Part shown: positions 34,308-42,378 of the stretch, piece by piece | Layout of the letters: every line of letters begins with the position of its first letter | How positions within the stretch are numbered: position 1 is the first letter of the stretch | Origin: an uncultured Clostridia bacterium | GTDB taxonomy: Bacteria > Bacillota > Clostridia > Christensenellales > UBA3700 | Direction of reading: 5' to 3' | DNA length: 64,000 bases | Assembly (NCBI GenBank): GCA_948471525.1 | Contig: CAOKSY010000004.1 | Location: forward strand, 1 to 64,000 | Program-made: the position numbers and the translations under genes | The notes under the pieces: model-generated | Databases searched by the model: none | Seen by the model: the letters and a program-made list of their open reading frames with translations, nothing else | Told to the model about the DNA's origin: nothing

Positions 34308-35218
34308 GTAATTTAAAAGTCAATATCGCGGGAGTTGAATTCAAGAATCCTATAATCACCGCAAGCGGTACTTTCGGATTCGGAAGAGAGTACGACAGAT
34401 TTTACAATATCGAGGAATTGGGCGGCATTTGCACAAAGGGGCTTACCATAAGACCGCGTCAGGGCAATCCATATCCAAGAATAGCGGAGAGTTACGGCGG
34501 AATGCTAAACAGCGTGGGACTGCAGAATCCCGGAGTGGATCATTATCTCGAGACGGACGACTTACTTTTGGCAAAGCGCGACGTGGTAGTGATCGCAAAC
34601 GTTGCGGGCAGTACGTTGGAAGATTATATCGCTATTGCCGAAAAGATGAACGACAGCAAAGCGGATATGGTGGAACTCAATATTTCCTGTCCTAACGTCA
34701 AAGAGGGCGGAATGGCATTCGGAGTATTGCCGCAAAGCGTGGAGAGAGTTACGTCAGCCGTAAAAAAAGCGTGCAAGAATAAGCCGATAATCACAAAGCT
34801 TTCGCCCAACGTGTCGTGCATAGCCGACAACGCGAAGGCGGCGGAACAGGGCGGCGCGGACGCGATATCGCTCATCAATACTCTGTCGGGCATGGCTGTC
34901 GACCATAGGACGCGCAAACCTATTCTTTTCAACAACAACGGCGGTTTGAGCGGCGCGTGCGTCAAACCAGTCGCATTGAAAATGGTGTGGGATTGTTACA
35001 ACGCCGTAAAAGTTCCTATCATAGGTCTCGGCGGAATAACTAGTTATACCGACGCGCTCGAATTTATGATCTGCGGCGCGAGAGCGGTGCAGATAGGCAC
35101 GCATAACTTTACCGAGCCGTGCGGAGCGAGGGATATCGCGAGAGATCTCGCCGCTTACGTCGAGCAAAACGCTATCGACATAAACGATATAGTCGGTACG
35201 CTGATATTGAATAAATAA
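34304..35218 (+). CDS. pyrD: Dihydroorotate dehydrogenase B, catalytic subunit
   Basis: A 304-residue FMN-binding TIM barrel of class 1B, which oxidises dihydroorotate to orotate and works with PyrK and NAD. Marks are ITASGTFGFGREY near the start, the catalytic Cys in ELNISCPNVKEGG, and the FMN phosphate loops GLGGITSYTDA and GARAVQIGT. It overlaps pyrK by four bases. Confidence 0.96.
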   Translation: MSNLKVNIAGVEFKNPIITASGTFGFGREYDRFYNIEELGGICTKGLTIRPRQGNPYPRIAESYGGMLNSVGLQNPGVDHYLETDDLLLAKRDVVVIANVAGSTLEDYIAIAEKMNDSKADMVELNISCPNVKEGGMAFGVLPQSVERVTSAVKKACKNKPIITKLSPNVSCIADNAKAAEQGGADAISLINTLSGMAVDHRTRKPILFNNNGGLSGACVKPVALKMVWDCYNAVKVPIIGLGGITSYTDALEFMICGARAVQIGTHNFTEPCGARDIARDLAAYVEQNAIDINDIVGTLILNK

Positions 35219-35243
35219 GGATAAATTTTTGGAGGTAAACAAT

Positions 35244-35831
35244 ATGTTGACACAGGATCAGGCATTGGACTGCTACAGAAAGACGGGAGCAATACTCAAA
35301 GGACACTTCAGACTTACTTCCGGCAGACACAGCGATACTTATATGCAGAGCGCAAAACTTTTTATAGACACCAAACAAAGCGAAATCGTATGTAAGGCTC
35401 TTGCGGAAAAACTCGCGGGCGAAAAGATAGATTTGGTAGTATCTCCCGCTATCGGCGGAATTTTGATGGGATACGAGGTCGCAAGACAGTTGGGCGTGCC
35501 CAATATATTTGCCGAGAGAGAAAACGGCGAGATGACGTTGCGCAGAGGCTTTGTAATACCCGAGGGAGCTAAAGTAGTCGTCGTAGAAGACGTCGTTACT
35601 ACAGGCGGATCGGTAAAGGAAGTAGTCAAACTCGTACAGGGACTCGGCGCGGAAGTCGTAGCTGTCGCATCGCTTGTAGACAGAAGCAACGGAAGCGTGG
35701 ATTTCGGAGTAAAATACGTCAATCTCATCAGTATGGCTGTCGTATCTTACGAGCCTGACGAGTGCCCTATCTGCAAGGAAGGCAAGATAGAACTTGTAAA
35801 ACCTGGTTCGAGAACGGTATTCAAGAAGTAA
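35244..35831 (+). CDS. pyrE: Orotate phosphoribosyltransferase
   Basis: A 195-residue type I phosphoribosyltransferase that makes OMP from orotate and PRPP. The PRPP loop is VVVVEDVVTTGGSVKE. LTSGRHSDTYMQSAKLF is the N-terminal substrate segment, and SPAIGGILMGYEVAR follows. ATG 35244 is chosen since GGAGGT lies eight bases before it; a TTG at 35229 sits inside the ribosome site. It completes carbamoyl-aspartate-to-UMP synthesis in this operon. The C-terminal CPICKEGKIELVKPGSR carries a CxxC pair of unknown role. Confidence 0.95.
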   Translation: MLTQDQALDCYRKTGAILKGHFRLTSGRHSDTYMQSAKLFIDTKQSEIVCKALAEKLAGEKIDLVVSPAIGGILMGYEVARQLGVPNIFAERENGEMTLRRGFVIPEGAKVVVVEDVVTTGGSVKEVVKLVQGLGAEVVAVASLVDRSNGSVDFGVKYVNLISMAVVSYEPDECPICKEGKIELVKPGSRTVFKK

Positions 35832-35832
35832 T

Positions 35833-36663
35833 ATGAGCGCGGAATATATCCGAAGATTGGAGTCGGCTTACGGTTCGTTTAGACAAAAGACGGATTTCGA
35901 GCCGGAAGTTTTGATAGTGCTTGGCAGCGGACAGGGAGACCTGGCTGACGGGATGCGCGTAGTCTTCCGACTGGATTTTTCCGAGATAGACGGAATGCCG
36001 GTGAGTACGGTCGACGGACATAAGGGCAGATATCTGTTCGGATATATCGGCGAGACCAAAGTCGCGGTCATGCAGGGCAGACTGCATTATTATGAGGGCT
36101 ATACTCCTCAAGAGTGCGTGATGCCGATCAGACTTATGGCTATGTGCGGCGTAAAGGCAATGCTTTTCACCAATGCGGCGGGCGGCATAACGTGTCCCGA
36201 AGTCGGCACGTTGATGCGTATCACCGATCATATATCGCTGGTGCCGTCTCCTCTGCGCGGAGAAAACTATCCGAGGCTTGGCAAGCGTTTTCCCGATATG
36301 ACGGGTATGTACGACGCAAGGCTCGGAAAGCTTATAGACGGCATAGCGGAAAAAAACGGCACGCAACTGAAAAGAGGAGTTTATATTCAATTTCAAGGCC
36401 CTGCGATTGAGACGGCTGCGGAAATACGCATGGCCAAGATTATAGGCGCGGACGCTGTGGGAATGTCCAGCGCGATAGACGCGCTTGCGGCGAGGCACGC
36501 CGGTATGAAGGTCGCGGGTATATCCTGTATAGTCAATCCCGCTTGCGGTATCGAGGACGTATCTCTCGACGATATAGACGAAAGCGAGGCGATGTCCCGA
36601 TCGGGAGAAGACCTGAAGAAGATACTGTTTGAGACAGCAGAACGGATAAAGGAAATATTTTAG
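35833..36663 (+). CDS. punA: Purine nucleoside phosphorylase (PNP-I, trimeric type)
   Basis: A 276-residue phosphorylase that splits inosine and guanosine to base and ribose 1-phosphate. Motifs are VLIVLGSGQGDLAD (phosphate site), GRLHYYEGYTP, FTNAAGGI and VGMSSAIDA, as in trimeric eukaryote-like PNPs rather than hexameric DeoD. It starts one base after the pyrE stop, so translation is coupled. This links purine salvage to the pyrimidine operon. Ribose 1-phosphate released here could feed PRPP for PyrE, an inference. Confidence 0.92.
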   Translation: MSAEYIRRLESAYGSFRQKTDFEPEVLIVLGSGQGDLADGMRVVFRLDFSEIDGMPVSTVDGHKGRYLFGYIGETKVAVMQGRLHYYEGYTPQECVMPIRLMAMCGVKAMLFTNAAGGITCPEVGTLMRITDHISLVPSPLRGENYPRLGKRFPDMTGMYDARLGKLIDGIAEKNGTQLKRGVYIQFQGPAIETAAEIRMAKIIGADAVGMSSAIDALAARHAGMKVAGISCIVNPACGIEDVSLDDIDESEAMSRSGEDLKKILFETAERIKEIF

Positions 36664-36666
36664 CCT

Positions 36667-37944
36667 ATGATGATAAGAATTTTCAATGCAAAAATGCTTA
36701 CTCCCGACGGGCTTATAGACGGCGGAGAACTTTGGATAGAAGACGGAAAGATCAAATTGGTCTGTCCCGTTTCTCCGTTGATACTTCTTCCGTGGGATAG
36801 GGAGATAAACGCGCACGGCAATCTATTGATGCCTGCGTTCAAAAACGCGCACGCGCATTCGCCTATGGTATTTTTGCGTTCGTACGCAGACGATATGCCT
36901 CTCGACGATTGGCTTTTCAAACAAGTCTTTCCCAGAGAAGAAAAACTCGCTCCGGACGACTGCTATTGGCTTACGAGACTTGCAATACTCGAGTATTTGT
37001 CGAGCGGTATAAGTCTTGCGAGCGATATGTATTTCCATCTCGATAGTATTGCCGACGCCTGCGTAGACAGCGGTTTCAGAAACGTAATACTCGAGGGCAT
37101 TACGGACGGCAATAAGCCGGATCTTTACAAACGTCTTCAACGCGGGATAGATACGTTGCAAGGTAAAGGCGGTTTGATCGAGTATAGACTTGGATTGCAT
37201 GCGGAGTATACGAACAGCGAAGAATGTATAAAGATGCTCGCCGATTTCGCCAAAGAAAGCAAGATGCCGGTATATACGCATTTGAGCGAAACAAAAAAAG
37301 AAGTCCAAAGTTGTGTGGAAAGGCGAGGAAAGACTCCGGGCAGATATTTGACGGATCTCGGACTCTTCGACAACGGCGGAATAGCGTATCATTTCGTACA
37401 TCCGACCTCTGACGATATCGCCGCGCTTAAAGAGCGCAACGTAAGCGTCGTAACCTGTCCTGCCAGCAATCTCAAACTCGCGAGCGGAATTGCTCCGATA
37501 AAAAAACTCGCGGACAGCGGCATCAACGTGGGTATCGGCACGGACGGCGCGGCAAGCAACAACGCTTTGGATATGTTCAGAGAGATGTTTTTGGTCACGG
37601 CGCTTCAGAAAGGCACGCTGTACGATGCGGCGGCAATATCTGGCGAGAGCGTCATAGATATGGCGACGCGAAACAACGCGGTTGCAATGGGATTGCCTAA
37701 TCTCGACGGATTGGCGGCGGGAAAGGACGCGGATATAGTGATGATAGATATCAATCAGCCCAATATGCAGCCAGTAAATAACGTCGTTAAAAACGTCGTA
37801 TATGCGGGAAGTAAATCCAACGTGATGATGACTATAGTGGCGGGAAAGATACTGTACGAAAAGGGCGAATATTCTGTGGGCGAAGACGTAGATAGAATTT
37901 ACGCCGAGTGCAGAAAAATAACCGATAGAATTTTGGAGAGATGA
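36667..37944 (+). CDS. Amidohydrolase, MTA/SAH or related nucleoside deaminase family
   Basis: A 425-residue metal-dependent amidohydrolase of the cytosine deaminase-like group. The metal site is H62-AH64 in NAHAHSPM, with LGLHAEYT, THLSETKKE, YHFVHPTSDD and GTDGAASNN further on. Related enzymes deaminate S-adenosylhomocysteine, methylthioadenosine, guanine or chlorotriazines. Its position three bases after purine nucleoside phosphorylase favours a purine nucleoside or base. Two ATG codons in a row open the gene; either could serve. Its end overlaps the next gene (ATGA). Confidence 0.85.
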   Translation: MMIRIFNAKMLTPDGLIDGGELWIEDGKIKLVCPVSPLILLPWDREINAHGNLLMPAFKNAHAHSPMVFLRSYADDMPLDDWLFKQVFPREEKLAPDDCYWLTRLAILEYLSSGISLASDMYFHLDSIADACVDSGFRNVILEGITDGNKPDLYKRLQRGIDTLQGKGGLIEYRLGLHAEYTNSEECIKMLADFAKESKMPVYTHLSETKKEVQSCVERRGKTPGRYLTDLGLFDNGGIAYHFVHPTSDDIAALKERNVSVVTCPASNLKLASGIAPIKKLADSGINVGIGTDGAASNNALDMFREMFLVTALQKGTLYDAAAISGESVIDMATRNNAVAMGLPNLDGLAAGKDADIVMIDINQPNMQPVNNVVKNVVYAGSKSNVMMTIVAGKILYEKGEYSVGEDVDRIYAECRKITDRILER

Positions 37945-38438
37945 TGAAACTGAGTTTTAAGGCAAAGAGAAATATCGGACTCGTCGCGCTGACGATCGCT
38001 GTCGTGGTTGCGATAATTCTTATAGTCTATTATGTAGAAAAGGCCGATCTGGACGAACCTACTGCAAAAGGCGGCATAGGACAGACGCTTACGACAAGAG
38101 ATTACGACCTCGTAGTAGAAGATCTGGATAAGCTCGGATCTTTCGCAGACAAGACGGCGGACAGCGGACAAATATTTTTTCTCGTCAAAGTCAGTATGAC
38201 TGCAAGAAAAGATATTAAGATTTCTCCCGACAAATTCGTCGTGGCGGACGGCAAGAGGATAAAGACGAGCGCGGACGGATATGAATTTCTGAACGGACGG
38301 ACTTCGATCAAGGCGGGAGAGACAAAGGACTTTTATCTGATGTATCAGGTGAAGAAGGACAGAATGGAGAGTTTCTTTTTGCGGGCGTACAACTGCAAAG
38401 TGGATCTCGGCGGAAGTATGGAAATACAGTTCGGTTGA
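37941..38438 (+). CDS. Membrane-anchored extracytoplasmic protein, DUF4352-like
   Basis: A 165-residue protein with one N-terminal membrane helix (about 11-32, VALTIAVVVAIILIVYYV) and no lipobox Cys, so it is probably anchored with the bulk outside. The outer part is a beta-sandwich-like domain (FFLVKVSMTARKDIKISPDKFVVADG ... KDFYLMYQVKKD) of the kind found in DUF4352 or telomeric-repeat-like immunoprotective domains. I would not name it further. It starts inside the stop of the amidohydrolase gene (4-base overlap), so it is the last gene of the pyr operon. Its link to nucleotide metabolism is unclear. Confidence 0.65.
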   Translation: MMKLSFKAKRNIGLVALTIAVVVAIILIVYYVEKADLDEPTAKGGIGQTLTTRDYDLVVEDLDKLGSFADKTADSGQIFFLVKVSMTARKDIKISPDKFVVADGKRIKTSADGYEFLNGRTSIKAGETKDFYLMYQVKKDRMESFFLRAYNCKVDLGGSMEIQFG

Positions 38439-38517
38439 TTTATAGGCGCGATTGAAAAATAGTGATGAAAATCATCGAAAGATCCGCAAGAGAGTAGAAA
38501 AAGCGGACAATACAAAA

Positions 38518-38523
38518 TATAAT
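38518..38523 (+). promoter_or_regulatory. Candidate -10 element before the ABC-F gene
   Basis: TATAAT 21 bases before the ATG, with no good -35. No terminator is seen after the pyr operon, so read-through into the ABC-F gene is possible. Confidence 0.35.
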
Positions 38524-38544
38524 ATAAAGATAGAGGAATATTAA

Positions 38545-40122
38545 ATGTTACAAGTAAACGACGTGTTTTTGCAATTCGGCGGTAGAAAACTTTTCGAGGA
38601 CGTCAACCTCAAGTTTACCGACAATAACTGTTACGGCATCATCGGCGCGAACGGGGCGGGAAAATCGACCTTTCTCAAGATACTGTCGGGAGAGTTGGAG
38701 CCTACGAGAGGCAACGTCAGCGTGGGAAAAAATCAGCGTATAAGCGTGCTCAATCAGAATCAGAACGATTTTGACGATTGCAGCGTAATGCGCACCGTGC
38801 TTATGGGGCACAAGCGTCTTGTGGAGATAATGGATAAAAAAGACGCGTTGTACGCAAAGCCCGATTTCAGCGAAGAAGACGGTAATCTCGCCGCAGAATT
38901 GGAGACTGAATTTGCAGAACTCGGGGGCTGGGAAGCGGAGAGCGAAGCCGCGTCGCTGCTCAACGAACTCAAATTCGGCGAAGAATATCACGATATGTCG
39001 ATGGGACAGCTCGACGGCAAGCAAAAAGTAAAGATCCTGCTCGCGCAGGCGCTTTTCGGCAATCCCGATATACTCATACTTGACGAACCTACCAATAACT
39101 TGGACGCCAAGTCGATAATGTGGTTGGAGAACTTTTTGCTTGACTTCAAGAATACTATAATTATCGTATCCCACAACAGACACTTTCTCAACAAAGTTTG
39201 TACTCATATATGCGACGTGGATTACGGACATATCAATATGTATGTCGGCAACTACGATTTTTGGTACGAGACCAATCAGCTTCTTGCAAAACAGGCGAGA
39301 GAAGCCAACAAGAAAGCCGAAGCGAGAGCCAAGGAACTTCAAGAGTTTATCGCAAGGTTCTCCGCCAACGCAAGCAAGTCGAGACAGGCTACTTCGAGAA
39401 AGAAGGAGTTGGAAAAACTCACGCTCGAGGATATCAAGCCGTCTATGCGCAAGTATCCGTATATAAATTTTGAATTTGAGCAGGAACTCGGCAAGGATAT
39501 ACTCACCGTCGAGGGACTGACGAAAAAAGGATATTTCGAGGACGTTACGTTTACAATTCAAAAGGGAGAAAAGGTTGCGTTTTTGTCGGATAAGTCTATA
39601 AATATTTCTATGCTTTTCGATATACTTATGGGATTGGAAGAAGCGGACGGCGGAACGTTTAAATGGGGAAAGACCGTAAAGACGAGTTATGTACCGCAGA
39701 ATTTCGACGACTTTTTCGACGGTGTTCAGCTTTCCCTCGTTGAGTGGATAAATCAGTATGCGGTAAAGGATCATACCGAAAGTTACCTCAGAGGATGGCT
39801 GGGCAGAATGCTGTTCTCGGGAGAAGAGGCCAAGAAAAAAGCCTGCGTGTTGAGCGGAGGAGAAAAAGTGCGCTGTATGATGGCGAGAGCGATGTTGCAG
39901 GGCGGTAATTTCGTAATACTTGACGAACCTACCAACCATCTCGACCTCGAGGCGATCACCGCGCTCAATAAGGGTATGATAAACTTTAAGGGCGGACTCT
40001 TTTTCGCCTCGCACGACCAAGAACTTATGCAAACCGTCGCGGACAGGATCATTGAGATCAACGGTACCAAGACGTTTGACAAACTTACTACTTACGAAGA
40101 ATATTTGGAGATGACGGAGTAA
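38545..40122 (+). CDS. ABC-F family ATPase with a degenerate second P-loop
   Basis: A 525-residue tandem-ATPase protein without membrane segments, of the ABC-F group that acts on ribosomes (YkpA/YbiT/EttA relatives). The first domain has Walker A G34-ANGAGKST and Walker B DILILDEPTNNLD. A basic linker (about 245-305) follows. The second has signature LSGGEKVRCMMARAM and Walker B FVILDEPTNHLDLE, but its P-loop reads FLSDKSINISM (about 346-356), missing the glycines and Lys of GxxGxGKST. It may thus bind ATP poorly at one site. The start follows GAGGAA. Antibiotic resistance or translation-stall relief are both possible. Confidence 0.9.
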   Translation: MLQVNDVFLQFGGRKLFEDVNLKFTDNNCYGIIGANGAGKSTFLKILSGELEPTRGNVSVGKNQRISVLNQNQNDFDDCSVMRTVLMGHKRLVEIMDKKDALYAKPDFSEEDGNLAAELETEFAELGGWEAESEAASLLNELKFGEEYHDMSMGQLDGKQKVKILLAQALFGNPDILILDEPTNNLDAKSIMWLENFLLDFKNTIIIVSHNRHFLNKVCTHICDVDYGHINMYVGNYDFWYETNQLLAKQAREANKKAEARAKELQEFIARFSANASKSRQATSRKKELEKLTLEDIKPSMRKYPYINFEFEQELGKDILTVEGLTKKGYFEDVTFTIQKGEKVAFLSDKSINISMLFDILMGLEEADGGTFKWGKTVKTSYVPQNFDDFFDGVQLSLVEWINQYAVKDHTESYLRGWLGRMLFSGEEAKKKACVLSGGEKVRCMMARAMLQGGNFVILDEPTNHLDLEAITALNKGMINFKGGLFFASHDQELMQTVADRIIEINGTKTFDKLTTYEEYLEMTE

Positions 40123-40128
40123 AAGACA

Positions 40129-40620
40129 ATGGATAATTTTGACGAAAAGATATTGAAAGTATTGCGCGACGACAGCAGATTCACCGCGGAGCAGATCGCG
40201 CCTATGGCGGGGCTTGACGCCGCAGAAGTAGCAAAACGCGTGAGCGCGATGGAGGCGAGCGGGGTCATTGCCAAGTATACGACGCTGTGCAATACGGAAA
40301 AACTCAACGAAGACGTCGTGACTGCGCTTATCGAAGTTAAAGTGACGCCGCAGATGAGCAGCGGATTTGACGCGATCGCAAAGATGATCTATCAGTTCGA
40401 CGAAGTAAAAGCCGTATATCTTATGAGCGGAGCATACGATCTCTGCGTTACGATCGAAGGCAAAAATCTGAGAGAGGTGTCTAGATTTGTGTCCGAAAAA
40501 CTTTCTACTATGAGAGACGTCGTCTCTACCGCTACGCATTTTATACTCAAGAAGTATAAGACTGAGGGCGTGATAATGGACGACGGCGACGGCGACGAAA
40601 AAAGACAAGTGATATTATGA
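40129..40620 (+). CDS. Lrp/AsnC family transcriptional regulator
   Basis: A 163-residue regulator. The N-terminal winged helix-turn-helix (DEKILKVLRDDSRFTAEQIA ... GVIAKYT) is followed by the ligand-binding RAM domain (VTALIEVKV... VYLMSGAYDLCVTIEG). The C-terminal tail is acidic (MDDGDGDEK). It probably senses an amino acid and controls the aminotransferase gene, whose start overlaps its stop by four bases. It starts six bases after the ABC-F gene. Confidence 0.9.
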   Translation: MDNFDEKILKVLRDDSRFTAEQIAPMAGLDAAEVAKRVSAMEASGVIAKYTTLCNTEKLNEDVVTALIEVKVTPQMSSGFDAIAKMIYQFDEVKAVYLMSGAYDLCVTIEGKNLREVSRFVSEKLSTMRDVVSTATHFILKKYKTEGVIMDDGDGDEKRQVIL

Positions 40621-41801
40621 ATTACGATAAATATTTGAGCAAAGCCGTGACGGAAGTACCCCCGTCAGGCATAAGAAAGTTTTTCGACGTGGCGGATAAA
40701 GACAAGTCCGTTATTTCGCTCGGCGTAGGCGAACCTGATTTCGATACTCCTTGGTGCGCGCGAGAGGCAGGCATTAAGAGTATTCAGAAGGGGCTGACGC
40801 AGTATACAAGCAACAGCGGATTGCCTGCGCTCAGGGAACAGATCTCCAAGTATCTCGAAGATAGATTTGACGTGAGTTACGATCCCGCGGACGAAATATT
40901 CGTCACGGTGGGAGCGAGCGAGGCGATCTATCTCGCGCTCCGCGCTATAATCAACGAGGGAGACGAAGTCATAGTGCCGGCTCCGAGTTATGTGTCGTAC
41001 GCTCCGAGCGTTGCTTTCAGCGGCGGTAAAGCCGTGGTCGCAAATTGCTATGTCGAAGACGAATTCAGACTTACCGCAAAAAATCTGGAAAAGGCGATCA
41101 CGTCCAAGACCAAGGCGTTGATTTTGCCCTATCCGAATAATCCTACGGGAGCTACTATGCCCGAGGAAAATTTGCGGGAGATCGCCGAGGTTGTAAAAAA
41201 ACACGATCTGATCGTGCTCAGCGACGAGATATATTGCGAATTGACTTACGACGGACGGCATACTTGCTTTACCGCTATAGAGGGCATGAAAGAGCGCACG
41301 GTACTTATCAACGGCTTTAGCAAGGCTTTTGCGATGACCGGTTGGAGAGTGGGCTATGTCTGCGCGCCGAACGCTATTTTAAAGCAAATGCTGAAGATTC
41401 ATCAGTACATAATAATGTGCGCTTCTACAAACGCGCAGTATGCCGCGCTTGCCGCTCTTAAAGTAGGCGCGGAAGACGGATATGCAGAGATGAGAAAAAT
41501 GGTCGACGAATACGATATTCGCCGCAGATTTCTCGTGTCCCGTCTCAATGCCATGGGTTTGACGTGTTTTGAACCCAAAGGAGCGTTTTACGTGTTTCCG
41601 TGCGTGAAGTCTACGGGAATGAACGGCGAGGAGTTTGCAAATGCTCTTCTCAAAGAGAACAAGGTCGCGGTAGTTCCCGGCGACGCGTTCGGGGAGTCCG
41701 GCAAGGATTTCGTTCGCATAAGTTACGCATATTCGCTGAATAAGCTTCAAAAAGCTATGGATCTCATCGAAGATTTTGTGAAAAAACACAGACAAAATTA
41801 A
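40617..41801 (+). CDS. PLP-dependent aminotransferase, class I/II
   Basis: A 394-residue fold-type I aminotransferase, subgroup I-gamma. Schiff-base K236 lies in NGFSKAFAMTGWRVGY. Other marks are LGVGEPDFDTPWC, ILPYPNNPTGATM and the cofactor-binding DEIYCELTYDG, with FVRISYAYS near the end. Aspartate, aromatic or alanine-type substrates are all possible. It is coupled to the Lrp-type regulator by a four-base overlap, a pair often seen in Bacillota. A strong terminator follows. Confidence 0.92.
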   Translation: MNYDKYLSKAVTEVPPSGIRKFFDVADKDKSVISLGVGEPDFDTPWCAREAGIKSIQKGLTQYTSNSGLPALREQISKYLEDRFDVSYDPADEIFVTVGASEAIYLALRAIINEGDEVIVPAPSYVSYAPSVAFSGGKAVVANCYVEDEFRLTAKNLEKAITSKTKALILPYPNNPTGATMPEENLREIAEVVKKHDLIVLSDEIYCELTYDGRHTCFTAIEGMKERTVLINGFSKAFAMTGWRVGYVCAPNAILKQMLKIHQYIIMCASTNAQYAALAALKVGAEDGYAEMRKMVDEYDIRRRFLVSRLNAMGLTCFEPKGAFYVFPCVKSTGMNGEEFANALLKENKVAVVPGDAFGESGKDFVRISYAYSLNKLQKAMDLIEDFVKKHRQN

Positions 41802-41837
41802 ACGAAAATTAAAATATTTTTAGTTTAAGACGAAAAA

Positions 41838-41862
41838 GTGCCGCAAGTGCGGCATTTTTTTA
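41838..41862 (+). terminator. Intrinsic terminator after the aminotransferase gene
   Basis: TGCCGC (41839-41844) and GCGGCA (41849-41854) with loop AAGT, extended by G-T and A-T pairs, then TTTTTTTT. Confidence 0.9.
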
Positions 41863-41964
41863 ATATTATTTTAAAAAATCGACAAAAAATACCGCCAATA
41901 TAGTGATATATAATAAAAAATATGCATTTAAGTATAATATTTGTAAAGGATATCTTAACATATT

Positions 41965-41993
41965 AAAGTTTTTGAAAAATTTACAAAAACTTT
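41965..41993. repeat. Inverted repeat just upstream of the small-RNA promoter
   Basis: AAAGTTTTTG (41965-41974) and CAAAAACTTT (41984-41993) are exact complements with a 9-base spacer. The centre lies about 30 bases upstream of the -35, a position suited to an activator or a repressor. Confidence 0.6.
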
Positions 41994-42004
41994 CGAAAAA
42001 ACTG

Positions 42005-42033
42005 TTGACAAAGTTTTTTTACAGTGCTATATT
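42005..42033 (+). promoter_or_regulatory. Near-consensus promoter driving a short transcript
   Basis: Perfect -35 TTGACA (42005-42010), 17-bp spacer ending TGC (extended -10), -10 TATATT (42028-42033). Among the strongest promoters in the window, yet no protein gene follows on this strand. Confidence 0.8.
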
Positions 42034-42037
42034 AGAC

Positions 42038-42056
42038 GTGTAAATAAGATTTACAC
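42038..42056. promoter_or_regulatory. 19-bp palindromic operator at the transcript start
   Basis: GTGTAAAT-AAG-ATTTACAC: perfect 8-bp arms around a 3-base centre, starting five bases after the -10. A dimeric repressor bound here would block initiation. The regulator is not identified. Confidence 0.6.
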
Positions 42057-42135
42057 ACAAATCAGCTCATAATTTTCCCCCTTATCATATAATAGAAGGT
42101 CGGTGTTCGAAAGAATATCGGCTTTCTATTTTTTT
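42040..42135 (+). ncRNA. Candidate small RNA (~97 nt)
   Basis: Bounded by the promoter at 42005-42033 and the intrinsic terminator at 42094-42135. There is no ATG and no ribosome-bound frame inside. The 5' half is mostly unpaired and has a C-rich patch, CATAATTTTCCCCCTTATC (42069-42087), complementary to Shine-Dalgarno plus start-codon sequence. This is how many Bacillota regulatory RNAs find mRNAs. It could instead be an orphaned leader whose gene has been lost. I match it to no known RNA family. Confidence 0.5.
42094..42135 (+). terminator. Intrinsic terminator of the candidate small RNA
   Basis: An 11-bp stem with three wobble pairs (42094-42104 with 42117-42127) and a 12-nt loop, then A and seven T. 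The tail is T-rich only on the plus strand. Confidence 0.75.
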
Positions 42136-42139
42136 GTTC

Positions 42140-42292
42140 GGCGGAAAGCGAGATATAACGCGCCTAGCGCGGCATTAAACGGTATACTGCATTGTCGAGG
42201 TCGCTTGTCGTACAGCAAGTACGACTGCGCTCCCTCTCCGCGCAGTATGCCGTTTTCTATTAGCGGCAGACGCGCGATACTCGCTTTCCGCC
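42140..42292. repeat. 153-bp imperfect foldback (long inverted repeat)
   Basis: Outer arms GGCGGAAAGCGAG (42140-42152) and CTCGCTTTCCGCC (42280-42292) match exactly. A middle 14-bp stem pairs 42177-42190 with 42242-42255 (one wobble). The inner stem GTCGTAC (42207-42213) and GTACGAC (42219-42225) closes on loop AGCAA. Between the stems pairing is partial. The whole can fold into one long rod. No T-tract follows. It could be a small mobile repeat, an RNA processing site or a structured RNA. Confidence 0.75.
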
Positions 42293-42337
42293 TCACTTGG
42301 GGTGATTTTTAATTCTACATTTTGATTAAATAAAATT

Positions 42338-42367
42338 GTCATCTCGACCGCAGTGGAGAGATCTAAT
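42338..42367 (-). repeat. Reversed copy of the ~30-bp dispersed motif
   Basis: On the minus strand it reads ATTAGATCTCTCCACTGCGG followed by TCGAGATGAC, matching the copies at 1570-1598 and 1770-1799 at nearly every base, 40 kb away. Confidence 0.75.
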
Positions 42368-42378
42368 CCGAATAATTA

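Larger units (their letters stand above)
41802..42378. other. Gene-free region holding a candidate small RNA and a long foldback
   Basis: 577 bases with no protein gene. In order: the aminotransferase terminator, an AT-rich inverted repeat, a near-consensus promoter, a palindrome at the expected transcript start, an intrinsic terminator, a 153-bp foldback and one reversed copy of the dispersed 30-bp motif. The flanking genes converge on it. Confidence 0.85.

Noticed and set aside
38548..40608. A 686-codon open frame antisense to the ABC-F and Lrp genes
   Set aside because: The sense genes have full family motifs and ribosome sites. The antisense frame has none and arises from the codon bias of the sense strand.
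42140..42292. tRNA or tmRNA gene
   Set aside because: The foldback is a single long rod without cloverleaf arms, a T-loop GTTCRA or a CCA end.
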